DNA from: Streptomyces pyxinicus
GTDB taxonomy: Bacteria; Actinomycetota; Actinomycetes; Streptomycetales; Streptomycetaceae
Reading direction: 5' to 3'
Length of the DNA: 64,000 nucleotides
NCBI RefSeq assembly: GCF_024753135.1
Contig: NZ_JANUGP010000018.1
Location: 98,087-162,086 of the forward strand
This document shows, piece by piece, positions 9,997 to 18,115 of the stretch. Within the stretch, counting starts at the first letter, position 1, and each line of letters begins with the position of its first letter. Below the pieces are notes generated by a model, which saw only the letters and a list, made by a program, of their open reading frames with translations, searched no databases and was not told where the DNA came from. A program made the translations under genes and the position numbers.

Positions 9997-10014
9997 TACG
10001 GCACAGGTGCCGTA
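9997..10014. promoter_or_regulatory. Perfect dyad TACGGCAC-AG-GTGCCGTA upstream of the HEPN gene
   Basis: An 8-bp perfect inverted repeat with a 2-nt centre, 24 nt upstream of the HEPN start codon, in the divergent intergenic region. It is typical of a homodimeric repressor operator and differs in sequence from the second dyad about 80 nt away. Confidence 0.5.
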
Positions 10015-10092
10015 TGCCCCCATCGTGAGGTATGCCACTGACAATCCATTCTGACCTGCGGCTTTGCCTCGATCGAAGGTTCGGGCGTATTT

Positions 10093-10114
10093 TTGCACTG
10101 ACCAGTCAGTTCAA
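10093..10114. promoter_or_regulatory. TetR-type operator dyad in front of the ABC/YhgE operon
   Basis: ACTGAC-CA-GTCAGT (10097-10110) is a perfect 6+6 inverted repeat that extends outwards to TTG...CAA with one mismatch. It lies 17 nt before the GTG of the first operon gene. The TGAC/GTCA half-site style is common for TetR-family operators, and the last gene of the operon encodes a TetR protein, so autoregulation is the obvious inference. Confidence 0.6.
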
Positions 10115-10131
10115 ATACCGCAGGGGGGCTT

Positions 10132-10902
10132 GTGGACGGCGCGCACGTCACGGCCGAGGGCCTGGGGCTCGAAGGGCCACGGGGGTGGGCCTTCCGGGGC
10201 GTCACCTTCGACGCGGAGCCCGGCTCGCTGATCGCGATCGAGGGACCGTCCGGCTCCGGCCGCACGTGTCTGCTGCTCGCGCTCACGGGACGGATGAAGC
10301 CCACTGAAGGAGTGGCCGCCGTGGGCGGCTTCAAACTCCCCCGGCACATGGCCGCGGCGCGCCGCGTCAGCGCCGTGGCCAACGTGGCCGGCGTCACCGA
10401 CCTGGAGCCGGCCCTGACCGTGGGCGAGCACCTGCGCGAACGCGCCCTGCTCCAGCACCGGTTCGGCGACTCGCTGCGCGAGGTGCTGCGCCCCCGCGCC
10501 GGGCGCTCGCACGAGGCCCGGCTGCGTGTCGACGAGGCGCTGGCCGCCGCCGGGCTCGACCCGGAGACCCTGCCCAAGGGCTCCCGCACCGCCGTGCGCG
10601 ACCTCGAACGGCCCGAGGAACTGCGCCTGTCGCTCGCCCTGGCCCTGATGGGCAAGCCGCGGCTGCTCGGTGTGGACGACCTCGACATGAAGCTGTCGGA
10701 CACCGAACGCGCCCAGACCTGGGACCTGTTGCGCTCACTCGCGCGCGCGGGGACGACCGTGCTGGCCGTATGCCGCTCGGCGCCCGCCGACTGCGTGACG
10801 GTGTCGACGGCGCCGTCCGAGGCCGGCGCCACCGAACCGATGGACGTCCCCGAGCGGAAGGAGGAGGCCGGCGATGCGCTCACCGAGGCTGGCCGCGCTT
10901 GA
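10132..10902 (+). CDS. ABC-type ATP-binding protein with degenerate catalytic motifs
   Basis: A 256-residue ABC-fold protein (IAIEGPSGSGRTCLLLALTG, then RLLGVDDLDMKLSDTER) expected to work with the membrane protein encoded next. Three key positions deviate: the Walker A lysine is Arg44, the LSGGQ signature region reads LERPEEL, and the residue after the Walker B aspartate is Asp instead of Glu. It may therefore bind nucleotide without normal hydrolysis. The GTG start at 10132 follows CAGGGGGG. It overlaps the YhgE-like gene by 29 nt, indicating co-translation. The last 35 residues are a low-complexity acidic tail. Confidence 0.85.
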   Translation: MDGAHVTAEGLGLEGPRGWAFRGVTFDAEPGSLIAIEGPSGSGRTCLLLALTGRMKPTEGVAAVGGFKLPRHMAAARRVSAVANVAGVTDLEPALTVGEHLRERALLQHRFGDSLREVLRPRAGRSHEARLRVDEALAAAGLDPETLPKGSRTAVRDLERPEELRLSLALALMGKPRLLGVDDLDMKLSDTERAQTWDLLRSLARAGTTVLAVCRSAPADCVTVSTAPSEAGATEPMDVPERKEEAGDALTEAGRA

Positions 10903-12958
10903 GCTGAGGCGCTTCGGGCGCGGGAAGCTGCCGCGCGCCGCCCTGGTCGCGCTGCTCGTGCTGCCCCTGCTCTACGGCGCCCTGTACCTGTGGTCGTTCT
11001 GGGACCCCTACGGCCGCCTCGACCGGATCCCGGTGGCCCTGGTCAACGACGACGAGGGCGCCAAGGCGGGCGGGAAGAAGCTGCACGCCGGCGACGACAT
11101 CGTGGCCGGGCTGCGCGACAGCCGTACCTTCGAGTGGCACGAGGTGAGCGACACCGAGGCCCGCGAGGGCGTCGAGGACGGCACCTACTACCTGTCGCTG
11201 ACCCTGCCCTCCGACCTCAGCCGGCGGATCGCGTCCAGTTCGGGCGACTCCCCCGAGGCCGGTGCCCTGCGCGTGCGCACCAACGACGCCAACAACTACA
11301 TCGTCGGCCAGATCTCCCGCACCGTCTTCAACGAGGTGCGCACAGCCGCCTCCACGAAGGCGTCCCGGAGCTTCCTGGACAAGATCTTCGTGTCGTTCTC
11401 CGGCATCCACGACAAGACCGTCACCGCCGCCCAGGGCGCCGACAAGCTCAACTCCGGCATCGGGAAGGCGGAGCAGGGCTCCAAGAAGCTGGCCGACGGG
11501 CTGGAGCAGGCCGACACCGCCAGCGGGAAGCTGACCCAGGGGCTGGCGAAGCTCGATGCGGCCACGGGCAAGCTGGAGACCGGCTCCGGACAGGTGGCCG
11601 ACGGCACCCAGCGGCTCGCCGACAAGGTCAACGGCGTCTACGCGAAGGCCGGCCCGTTCCTGCGGACCAACGAGAAGGCCATCGGCGACACCGCCAGGCT
11701 GGTCGCCGACTCGGCCAAGACGGTCGGGGACAACCTGGACGTCCTGATGAAGCTCGCGCCGGGCGCCGCCAAGGCCGCCCACGCCTCCTCCGCCGCCCTG
11801 GACCACGTCTACCAGGCGCGCTGCGAGGACGCGCCCGTCCCCGACCCGGCCTGCCCGGAGCTGAAGCGGGCGAAGACGGCCGCCGACGACGTCGCCACCG
11901 TCGGCGACGACCTCGACACGCTCATCGCCGACCAGCGCGGCGACCTGAGGACCATGCGCGCCAACCTCAAGACCCTGCGCGCGCAGGCGCTGGCGCTCCA
12001 GCAGCGCGCGCCGCACCTCTCCGAGGACGTCAGCGACGCGGTCCGGCAGATCAACAAGCTGAACAGCGGCGCGCACCAGGTCGCCACCGGAGCCGAGAAG
12101 ATCCACACCGGCCTCGGCAGCGCCCACACCGGCTCGGCCAAGCTGCACAAGGGCATCGGCACCCTCGGCTCCGGCGCCGACTCGCTCAACGGCGGCCTGT
12201 TCAAGCTGTCCGACGGCTCCGAGAAGCTGGCCGGCGGGCTGCACGACGGCGCCCGGAAGATCCCCGACTACGACAAGCAGGACCGCGACCAGCACACCGG
12301 CATGATGGCCGACCCGGTCCAACTGGCCTCCCACGACCTGCACAAGGCGCCCAACTACGGCACCGGGTTCGCCCCCTACTTCATCCCGCTCTCGCTGTGG
12401 GTGGGCGCGATGGTGGCCTACATGCTGATCACGCCGCTCAACCGGCGTGCCCTCGCGGCCGGTTCCCCGGCCTGGCGGATCGCGCTGGCCGGCTGGCTGC
12501 CGGTGGTCGCGATCGGCGTGGCCCAGGTGGCCGCCCTGATGGCCGTCCTGCACTGGGGAATCGGGCTGCAATTGCTGCACGCGGCCGGCACGATCGGCTT
12601 CCTGTTCCTGGTCGCGGCCTGCTTCGCGGCGATCGTGCAGTGGCTGAACGCCCGCTTCGGCGCGGCCGGCCGGATCCTGGTGCTCGCCCTGCTGATGCTC
12701 CAGCTGACCTCGGCGGGCGGCACCTACCCGGTGCAGACCAGCCCGGCGTTCTTCAACGCGATCCACCCGTTCCTGCCGATGAGCTACATCGTGGAGGCGC
12801 TGCGCCGGCTGATCACGGGCGGCGGGCTCGGCCCGGTGTGGCAGGCGTGCGCCGTGCTGGCCGCGTTCACCGCGGGCGCCCTCGCGCTGACCGCCCTCGC
12901 GGCCCGGCGCCGGCAGGTGTGGACGCTGGACCGGCTGCACCCGGAGCTGAGCCTGTGA
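10874..12958 (+). CDS. YhgE/Pip-family (ABC-2-like) membrane protein
   Basis: A 694-residue membrane protein with the YhgE/Pip architecture: one N-terminal transmembrane helix (ALVALLVLPLLYGALYLW), the conserved start of the outside domain (PYGRLDRIPVALVNDDEGA), a long external segment of repeated Gly/Leu/Lys heptads (LADGLEQADTASGKLTQGL and similar) resembling a coiled-coil stalk, and five to six C-terminal transmembrane helices (from about 12385) related to ABC-2 permeases. A strong GGAGGAGG site lies inside the preceding gene. Family members are linked to secretion or phage/antimicrobial susceptibility, but the cargo here is unknown. Confidence 0.9.
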   Translation: MRSPRLAALELRRFGRGKLPRAALVALLVLPLLYGALYLWSFWDPYGRLDRIPVALVNDDEGAKAGGKKLHAGDDIVAGLRDSRTFEWHEVSDTEAREGVEDGTYYLSLTLPSDLSRRIASSSGDSPEAGALRVRTNDANNYIVGQISRTVFNEVRTAASTKASRSFLDKIFVSFSGIHDKTVTAAQGADKLNSGIGKAEQGSKKLADGLEQADTASGKLTQGLAKLDAATGKLETGSGQVADGTQRLADKVNGVYAKAGPFLRTNEKAIGDTARLVADSAKTVGDNLDVLMKLAPGAAKAAHASSAALDHVYQARCEDAPVPDPACPELKRAKTAADDVATVGDDLDTLIADQRGDLRTMRANLKTLRAQALALQQRAPHLSEDVSDAVRQINKLNSGAHQVATGAEKIHTGLGSAHTGSAKLHKGIGTLGSGADSLNGGLFKLSDGSEKLAGGLHDGARKIPDYDKQDRDQHTGMMADPVQLASHDLHKAPNYGTGFAPYFIPLSLWVGAMVAYMLITPLNRRALAAGSPAWRIALAGWLPVVAIGVAQVAALMAVLHWGIGLQLLHAAGTIGFLFLVAACFAAIVQWLNARFGAAGRILVLALLMLQLTSAGGTYPVQTSPAFFNAIHPFLPMSYIVEALRRLITGGGLGPVWQACAVLAAFTAGALALTALAARRRQVWTLDRLHPELSL

Positions 12959-13005
12959 TCGCCAAGGGTCCTCGGCACGCGCGCGTACCTGTGAGAATCG
13001 GGGCC

Positions 13006-13635
13006 ATGGAAAGCAGCAGTGCCAGGGCCGGCGGCGGCACCCGCCGCGAGGCCACCCGGCAGAAGCTCTACGAGGCGGCCGTCACGCTCATCGCCGAGCA
13101 GGGCTTCTCCGCGACCACGGTGGACGAGATCGCCGAGCGGGCCGGGGTCGCGAAGGGCACGGTGTACTACAACTTCGCGAGCAAGTCGGTCCTCTTCGAG
13201 GAGTTGCTGCGGCACGGGGTGGGGCTGCTCACCGCGTCCCTGCGGGAGGCGGCCGAGGAGACGGCCCGCGCGGGCGGCGGCAAGGTGGACGCGCTGGACG
13301 CGATGATCCGCGCGGGCCTGGTCTTCATCGACCGCTACCCGGCCTTCACGCAGCTGTACGTGGCCGAGCTGTGGCGTACCAACCGGGCCTGGCAGTCCAC
13401 CCTGATGGTGGTCCGGCAGGAGGCCGTCGCGGTGGTCGAGGGGGTGCTGCGCGAGGGCGTGGCGGCCGGCGAGTTCAGCGACGAGATCGACGTCCAGCTG
13501 TCGGCGGCGGCGCTGGTCGGGATGGTGCTGGTGGCCGCGCTGGACTGGAAGTCGTTCCAGCCGGAGCGCTCCCTCGACGACGTGCACGCGGCCCTGTCCC
13601 GGCTGCTCCAGGGCCGGGTCAGCGGCCGGGTCTGA
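13006..13635 (+). CDS. TetR/AcrR-family transcriptional regulator
   Basis: A 209-residue one-component repressor. The N-terminal helix-turn-helix reads RQKLYEAAVTLIAEQGFSATTVDEIAERAGVAKGTVYYNFASKSVLFEELL (quoted in parts: AGVAKGTVYYNFASKSVL is the recognition block). The C-terminal ligand domain has no family signature that I recognise. The ATG at 13006 is chosen because the product then begins just before the DNA-binding domain; GAGAAT ends 7 nt upstream, so a separate leaderless promoter is possible in addition to readthrough from the transporter genes. The probable target is the dyad at 10093-10114. Confidence 0.93.
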   Translation: MESSSARAGGGTRREATRQKLYEAAVTLIAEQGFSATTVDEIAERAGVAKGTVYYNFASKSVLFEELLRHGVGLLTASLREAAEETARAGGGKVDALDAMIRAGLVFIDRYPAFTQLYVAELWRTNRAWQSTLMVVRQEAVAVVEGVLREGVAAGEFSDEIDVQLSAAALVGMVLVAALDWKSFQPERSLDDVHAALSRLLQGRVSGRV

Positions 13636-13651
13636 CCCCAGCCACGCGCGG

Positions 13652-13697
13652 AACGGGGAAGGCGCCGGTCCACTGCCGGACCGGCGCCTTCCCCGTT
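13652..13697 (+). terminator. Strong intrinsic terminator after the TetR gene
   Basis: A perfect 20-bp stem (arms 13652-13671 and 13678-13697) with a 6-nt ACTGCC loop starts 17 nt after the tetR stop. A weaker hairpin (CCCGTAC/GTACGGG, 13725-13744) follows. Confidence 0.85.
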
Positions 13698-13877
13698 TCC
13701 CCCGTGCTCCCCCGTACTTTCCGACCCGTACTCCCCCGTACGGGCCTCCCCCTCGGCCGGTGAGCGCGCACCGTTCCGCCGCCCCGTGCCGGCGGTACCG
13801 GCGACGCCCCCTGCCGTGCCTCCACTCTCCCGTGGCGGGGGCCGCCGCCCCATCCGCGCGCGTACTCATCTCGCCGT

Positions 13878-13895
13878 CTGAGTACGGGTACTCAG
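13878..13895. promoter_or_regulatory. MacR-type palindrome CTGAGTAC-GG-GTACTCAG
   Basis: An 8-bp perfect inverted repeat with a 2-nt centre, about 55 nt before the DUF4126 start. It matches the consensus TGAGTAC-N2-GTACTCA that I recall being reported for the S. coelicolor response regulator MacR, which controls membrane-protein genes. Genes for a MacRS-like system are at 33492-35392 in this window. Confidence 0.65.
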
Positions 13896-13950
13896 CCACC
13901 CCGCGCGCGTGCCCGGGACGGCGGGCCGCCGACTGGCTACGATCGCCTCC

Positions 13951-14553
13951 GTGTCCGTACTCCCCCTCGTCTTCACCAGCGGCTGGGCCAGCGGCATCAA
14001 CGCCTACGCGGTGGTGCTGCTGCTCGGCCTGTTCGGCGCGACCGGGGTGAGCGACGACGTCCCGGCCACGCTCCAGCGCCCCGAGGTGCTGATCGTCGCG
14101 GGCGCCCTGTTCCTGTGCGAGGCGGTCGCCGACAAGATCCCGTACGTCGACTCCGCGTGGGACTCGGTGCACACGGTGGTCCGGCCGCTCGCGGGCGCCT
14201 GGGTGGGCGCGCTGCTCGCCGGGCAGAGCGGCTCCCTGTCGGACGTGGCGGCCGGCCTGCTCGGCGGCTCGACCGCCCTGGCCAGTCACACCGTCAAGGC
14301 CGGGACCCGGATGGCGGTCAACGCCTCCCCGGAGCCGTTCAGCAACATCGTGCTGAGCCTCGCCGAGGACCTCGGAGTGGGCGCCGTGGTGGCGTTCGCG
14401 ATGTTCCACCCGGTGGCGGCGGCCGTCGTCGCGGGCGTCCTGCTGGCGGGCGGGCTGCTGATACTGCTGTTCCTGATCTCCCGGATCCGCCGCTTCCTGC
14501 GCCGCCGGGCGCAGCGGCGCGAGGAGCGGCGCCTGGCGTCACGGCTGCCCTGA
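13951..14553 (+). CDS. DUF4126 multi-pass membrane protein
   Basis: A 200-residue membrane protein with about five hydrophobic segments, starting VSVLPLVFTSGWASGINAYAVVLLLGLFG and ending in an Arg-rich cytoplasmic tail. The DUF4126 family block KIPYVDSAWDSVHTVVRP is present. Function is unknown. The GTG at 13951 is preferred to one at 13909 because TACGAT ends 7 nt upstream (probable leaderless transcript) and because the product then matches the family start. The palindrome at 13878-13895 makes it a predicted target of the MacRS two-component system. Confidence 0.88.
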   Translation: MSVLPLVFTSGWASGINAYAVVLLLGLFGATGVSDDVPATLQRPEVLIVAGALFLCEAVADKIPYVDSAWDSVHTVVRPLAGAWVGALLAGQSGSLSDVAAGLLGGSTALASHTVKAGTRMAVNASPEPFSNIVLSLAEDLGVGAVVAFAMFHPVAAAVVAGVLLAGGLLILLFLISRIRRFLRRRAQRREERRLASRLP

Positions 14554-14611
14554 CCTGCGCGGCAGCCGCCCGGCGGCCGGACTGTCGGTGGTGGTCGATA
14601 CAGTCGCGGTC

Positions 14612-16111
14612 ATGGCACGGATTGCGGTGATCGGCGCCGGGCTCGGCGCGCTGGCGTCCGCCGCCCGGCTGGCCGTCGCGGGCCACCGGGTGACGGTGTA
14701 CGAGCGTACGGAGACGTACGGCGGTGCGGTGCGCCGCTTGGAGCGGGGCGGGTTCGGCTTCGACACCGGCCCGGGGCTGCTGACGCTGCCCGCCGTGTAC
14801 CGCGACCTGTTCGTCAAGACGGGCAGGAAGCCGCTGGAGGAGTGCGTCGAGCTGGTCCAGGTCGACCCGGCCGCGCGGCACGTGTTCGCGGACGGCACCG
14901 AGGTGGCGCTGCCGAACGCCTCGCGCGCGGGCGTGGTCGCGGCGCTGGACGAGGCGCTGGGCGCGGGCGCGGGCGCCCGCTGGGGCGACTTCCTGGTGCG
15001 GGCCCGCGAGGCCTGGGACCGCACCCGCAGACCGCTGCTGGAGGAGCCGCTGTGGCCCGACTGGCAGGTGCTGACCGGCCAGGAGCCCTATCCCGCGGTG
15101 CCGCACAAGCGGCTGCTGCGCACCCGGCGGGCGGGCACGCTGGCCGAGATCGGCGCCTGGGAGCTGCGCGACCCGCGCCTCGCGGCCCTGCTCGACGGCC
15201 ACGCCCTGGCGTACGGCCTCGATCCCGGCACGGCCCCGGCGAGCGCGGCCGTGCTGCCGTACATGGAACACGCCTTCGGGACCTGGTACGTGCGCGGCGG
15301 AATCCGGGAGCTGGCCCGCGCGGTGTACGAGCGCTGTGTGGAGCGGCGGGTGGAGTTCGTCTTCGGCGCCGAGGTCGTCCGGGTGCTGGAGAAGGACGGC
15401 CGGGCGGCCGGGGTGGAGCTGGCCGGGGGCGCCATGGCCGAGGCGGACCTCGTGGTCGGCACGGGCCCCTTCCGGCTGGCCGGCCTGGCCGCGGGCCGGG
15501 AGCTGTACGGCGCGGGGGCGGTGCGGCCGGTGCCGGAGGACCGCCGGCCGGGCCGGATGGTGGTGTGCCTGGCGCTGCGCGGGGCGCGTGAACCCGGCGC
15601 CGCGCACCGCACGGTGGTGCACGGCGAGGGAGGTCTCGGCCCGTTCCGCGAGGGTCTGCTCCCCGAGCGGCCGACGGTGGTCGTGGACCGTCCGGACGAC
15701 CCGGCGCTGCGCCCCGACGCGGAGCACGAGTCGGTGGTGCTGACGGCCACGGTCCCGGCGGCGACGGAGTACGACTGGGCCGCGCCGGGCGCCGCCGACG
15801 CCTTCGCCGACCGGCTGACGGCCGCCGCCGGGCGGGCCGTGCCGGGGCTCGGCGAGCGGCTGCTGTGGCGCGAGGTGCGCACGCCCCTGGACACCGAGCG
15901 GGAGACGGGGGCGACGGGCGGGGCGGTCCCGCCGCCCGCGCTGGCCGGGCCCGGGGGCGCGCTGCACCCGGCCAACTCCACGGACCTGCCGGGCCTGTTC
16001 GCGGCCGGCGGCTGGGCCCATCCGGGCGGCGGGCTGCCGCACGCGGGCATGTCGGGCGCGCTGGTGGCCGGACTGATCGTGGAGGGCCCGGAGTTCCGCG
16101 GCTCGCAGTGA
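14612..16111 (+). CDS. FAD-dependent phytoene desaturase/amine oxidase-like oxidoreductase
   Basis: A 499-residue flavoprotein of the CrtI/NAD(P)-binding superfamily. The dinucleotide fold is at the extreme N-terminus (ARIAVIGAGLGALASAARLA, then RVTVYERTETYGGAV) and the C-terminal FAD motif reads GLFAAGGWAHPGGGLPHAG. No other carotenoid genes are nearby, so a desaturase role cannot be assumed. The start is the ATG at 14612; TACAGT ends 7 nt upstream, a leaderless arrangement. It lies 58 nt after DUF4126 and converges on the next gene with only 13 nt between stops. Confidence 0.87.
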   Translation: MARIAVIGAGLGALASAARLAVAGHRVTVYERTETYGGAVRRLERGGFGFDTGPGLLTLPAVYRDLFVKTGRKPLEECVELVQVDPAARHVFADGTEVALPNASRAGVVAALDEALGAGAGARWGDFLVRAREAWDRTRRPLLEEPLWPDWQVLTGQEPYPAVPHKRLLRTRRAGTLAEIGAWELRDPRLAALLDGHALAYGLDPGTAPASAAVLPYMEHAFGTWYVRGGIRELARAVYERCVERRVEFVFGAEVVRVLEKDGRAAGVELAGGAMAEADLVVGTGPFRLAGLAAGRELYGAGAVRPVPEDRRPGRMVVCLALRGAREPGAAHRTVVHGEGGLGPFREGLLPERPTVVVDRPDDPALRPDAEHESVVLTATVPAATEYDWAAPGAADAFADRLTAAAGRAVPGLGERLLWREVRTPLDTERETGATGGAVPPPALAGPGGALHPANSTDLPGLFAAGGWAHPGGGLPHAGMSGALVAGLIVEGPEFRGSQ

Positions 16112-16124
16112 CGGGAGCCCGGTC

Positions 16125-17027
16125 TCAGAAGCGGTACCGCTCGTCGTACCCGGCGCCGGACTGCTGCGGCCGGCCGTCCTGCTGGTACGGGTGGGGCTGC
16201 TCCTGCGGGAGTTCGCCGCCGGGGGCCTCGTCGGTGCGCTGCTGCGGCACCCACACCCCGCCGGCCGGGGTCCCGTCGTAGCCGCCGGTGTACGGCTCCT
16301 GCGGGTACCCCTGCCGGTCGTACTGCTGCTGGCCGTAGCCGGGGTCGTAGGAGGCGTCGCCGTAGGGCTGGGCGCCGATGTACGGGTCCGAGTAGTTGGC
16401 GTAGGCCTGCTGGCCGCCGGCGTCGTAGCCGTAGTCCTGCTGTCCGTAGGCCGGGTAGTCGTAGGCGTGGTTCTGGTCGGCGCCCTGCGCCGGGGCGGCG
16501 CCGGCGTAGGTGTCGCCGTACACGCCGTAGTTGCCGGTGTCGTCGGGCAGCGGCTGGGGGGCGTAGACGGCGGTGCTCTCCGCGGCGGAGGGGTCGGCGG
16601 GGCGGGCCGGGGTGAAGACGTCGTCCCGGTCGTAGTCGTCGTCGTAGCCGGTGTCCAGGTGGGCGGGCAGCTCGCCGGTCGCGGGGCCGGGGGCCCCTTC
16701 GGGGGCGGGGGCGGGGCGCTCCGTCCGGCCGCGCCGGCGCTTGCTGCCGCCGCCTGCCGGGGTGCCGGCCTCGGGGCGCTTGACCGCCCAGCCGGCCGCG
16801 AAGCCGCGCCGGAACGACAGGGTGACGTAGGTCTGCCCGGTCGCGAAGGCGATGGCGCCCAGGCCGATCACGATGACGGACGGCATCAGCACGCCGACCA
16901 CCACGCCGACGAAGCCGGCGAAGGCGAGCAGCCGCCAGCGCAGCCGCGCCTTGTACTGCAGCAGCACCTCGCCCAGCAGCCACAGCGCGACGACGCCGAA
17001 CGCGATGTAGAGGACCGTCCAGCCCAT
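16125..17027 (-). CDS. Membrane protein with long Tyr/Gln/Gly-rich C-terminal tail
   Basis: A 300-residue protein. Two or three hydrophobic segments occupy the first 85 residues (MGWTVLYIAFGVVALWLLG; LLAFAGFVGVVVGVL; VIVIGLGAIAFATGQ), followed by a basic patch (SKRRRGR) and then about 190 residues of disordered, Tyr/Gln/Asp/Pro-rich sequence such as DYPAYGQQDYGYD and YDPGYGQQQYD. I know no function. The tail composition resembles low-complexity regions of mycelial polar-growth proteins, but that is only a resemblance. The ATG at 17027 is chosen because the in-frame extension upstream is the metF region read antisense to frame. Confidence 0.8.
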   Translation of the reverse strand: MGWTVLYIAFGVVALWLLGEVLLQYKARLRWRLLAFAGFVGVVVGVLMPSVIVIGLGAIAFATGQTYVTLSFRRGFAAGWAVKRPEAGTPAGGGSKRRRGRTERPAPAPEGAPGPATGELPAHLDTGYDDDYDRDDVFTPARPADPSAAESTAVYAPQPLPDDTGNYGVYGDTYAGAAPAQGADQNHAYDYPAYGQQDYGYDAGGQQAYANYSDPYIGAQPYGDASYDPGYGQQQYDRQGYPQEPYTGGYDGTPAGGVWVPQQRTDEAPGGELPQEQPHPYQQDGRPQQSGAGYDERYRF

Positions 17028-17083
17028 GTACGCCCCTCTCCCAGTGGCCGCTCCGCAGTGTGGCGTATGGCGGTGCGGCCGGT

Positions 17084-18007
17084 CTAGGCCTGCGGGGGAT
17101 GGTGCAGGCCCAGGTTCTCGTAGATTTCCAGGGTCGCCGTCGAGTTGTTGAGCGTGATGAAGTGCAGTCCGGGCACTCCCTCGGCCAGCAGCCGTGCGCA
17201 GAACTCGGTGGCGAACTCGATACCGATGGAGCGTACCGCCGCCGGATCGTCCTTCGCTGCGAGGATCCGCTCTTTCAGGGCATCCGGGAAGACGGCGTTG
17301 CTCAGCTTGGGCAGCCGCTCCAGCATCCGCACGCTGGTGACCGGCAGGATCTCGGGGATGACCGGCGTCTCGCAGCCCGCGGCCACCACCCGGTCGCGCA
17401 GCCGCAGGTACGACTCCGGGCGGAAGAACATCTGTGTGATGGCGTAGTCGGCGCCCGCGCGGCACTTGGCCACGAAGTGGGCGACGTCGGTGTCCCAGTC
17501 GGCGGAGCGCGGATGCATCTCGGGGAACGCGGCGACGCCCACGCAGAAGTCGCCCGACTCCTTGATGAGGCGCACGAGTTCGGCCGCGTAGGTCAGGCCC
17601 CGGGGGTGCGCGGGCCAGTCGCCCATGGGGTCGCCGGGCGGGTCGCCGCGCACGGCGAGCATGTTCCGGATCCCGGCGTCCGCGTACTGGCCGATGATGT
17701 TGCGCAGTTCGGCGACGGAGTGGTCGACCGCGGTGAGGTGGGCGACCGGGGTGAGCGTGGTGTCGGCGACGATCTGCTGGGTCTCCTTGACCGTGCCCGC
17801 GCGGGTCGAGCCGCCGGCGCCGTAGGTCACCGAGACGAAGTCGGGGGCGACCGCCTCGATCCTGCGCAGCGCGTTCCACAGGTTCCGCTCGCCCTTGGGG
17901 GTCTTCGGCGCCGAGAACTCGAACGAGTACGTCGTCTTGCCGGTCGCGAGCATCTCCCGCACGGTGCGTGCGTGATCCGTCCGGGTGGACGCGGTTCCGA
18001 GGGCCAT
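17084..18007 (-). CDS. metF: 5,10-methylenetetrahydrofolate reductase
   Basis: FAD enzyme that reduces methylene-THF to methyl-THF for methionine synthesis. The 307-residue product is of bacterial MetF length and carries SFEFSAPKTPKGERNLW, FVSVTYGAGGST (with the active-site region), NMLAVRGDPPG (residues contacting folate/FAD) and DYAITQMFFRPESYLRL. The ATG at 18007 is 6 nt after TAACCT with TTGGGA 17 nt further upstream, so the mRNA is probably leaderless. I looked for but did not find a B12 or SAM riboswitch in its 108-nt upstream gap. Confidence 0.96.
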   Translation of the reverse strand: MALGTASTRTDHARTVREMLATGKTTYSFEFSAPKTPKGERNLWNALRRIEAVAPDFVSVTYGAGGSTRAGTVKETQQIVADTTLTPVAHLTAVDHSVAELRNIIGQYADAGIRNMLAVRGDPPGDPMGDWPAHPRGLTYAAELVRLIKESGDFCVGVAAFPEMHPRSADWDTDVAHFVAKCRAGADYAITQMFFRPESYLRLRDRVVAAGCETPVIPEILPVTSVRMLERLPKLSNAVFPDALKERILAAKDDPAAVRSIGIEFATEFCARLLAEGVPGLHFITLNNSTATLEIYENLGLHHPPQA

Positions 18008-18013
18008 ACCCGC

Positions 18014-18042
18014 AGGTTAGCCAGGGGTGGGCGGTCTCCCAA
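18014..18042 (-). promoter_or_regulatory. Leaderless promoter of metF
   Basis: On the minus strand TTGGGA (18037-18042), 17-nt spacer, TAACCT (18014-18019), and then the ATG begins 6 nt later at 18007. The geometry puts the transcription start on or next to the A of the start codon. Confidence 0.6.
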
Positions 18043-18115
18043 CCGGACACTGGGAAATCGCCCCATTTGTCGCTTTCCCGTCCAGTAGGTGGACACGGGC
18101 GACACCTCGTGGACC

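Larger units (their letters stand above)
13636..13950. other. Intergenic region between the TetR gene and DUF4126 gene
   Basis: It contains the strong terminator at 13652-13697, a second small hairpin at 13725-13744, an isolated GTACTCA half-site (13862-13868), the MacR-like palindrome (13878-13895), and TACGAT (13938-13943) ending 7 nt before the DUF4126 GTG. No coding sequence is supported. Confidence 0.7.

Noticed and set aside
10990..13005. In-frame upstream extension of the TetR gene
   Set aside because: Overlaps the YhgE-family gene in a shadow frame; the TetR protein begins at 13006.
18008..18115. Possible SAM or cobalamin riboswitch upstream of metF
   Set aside because: The gap lacks the conserved cores, and the promoter points to a leaderless message with no room for an aptamer.
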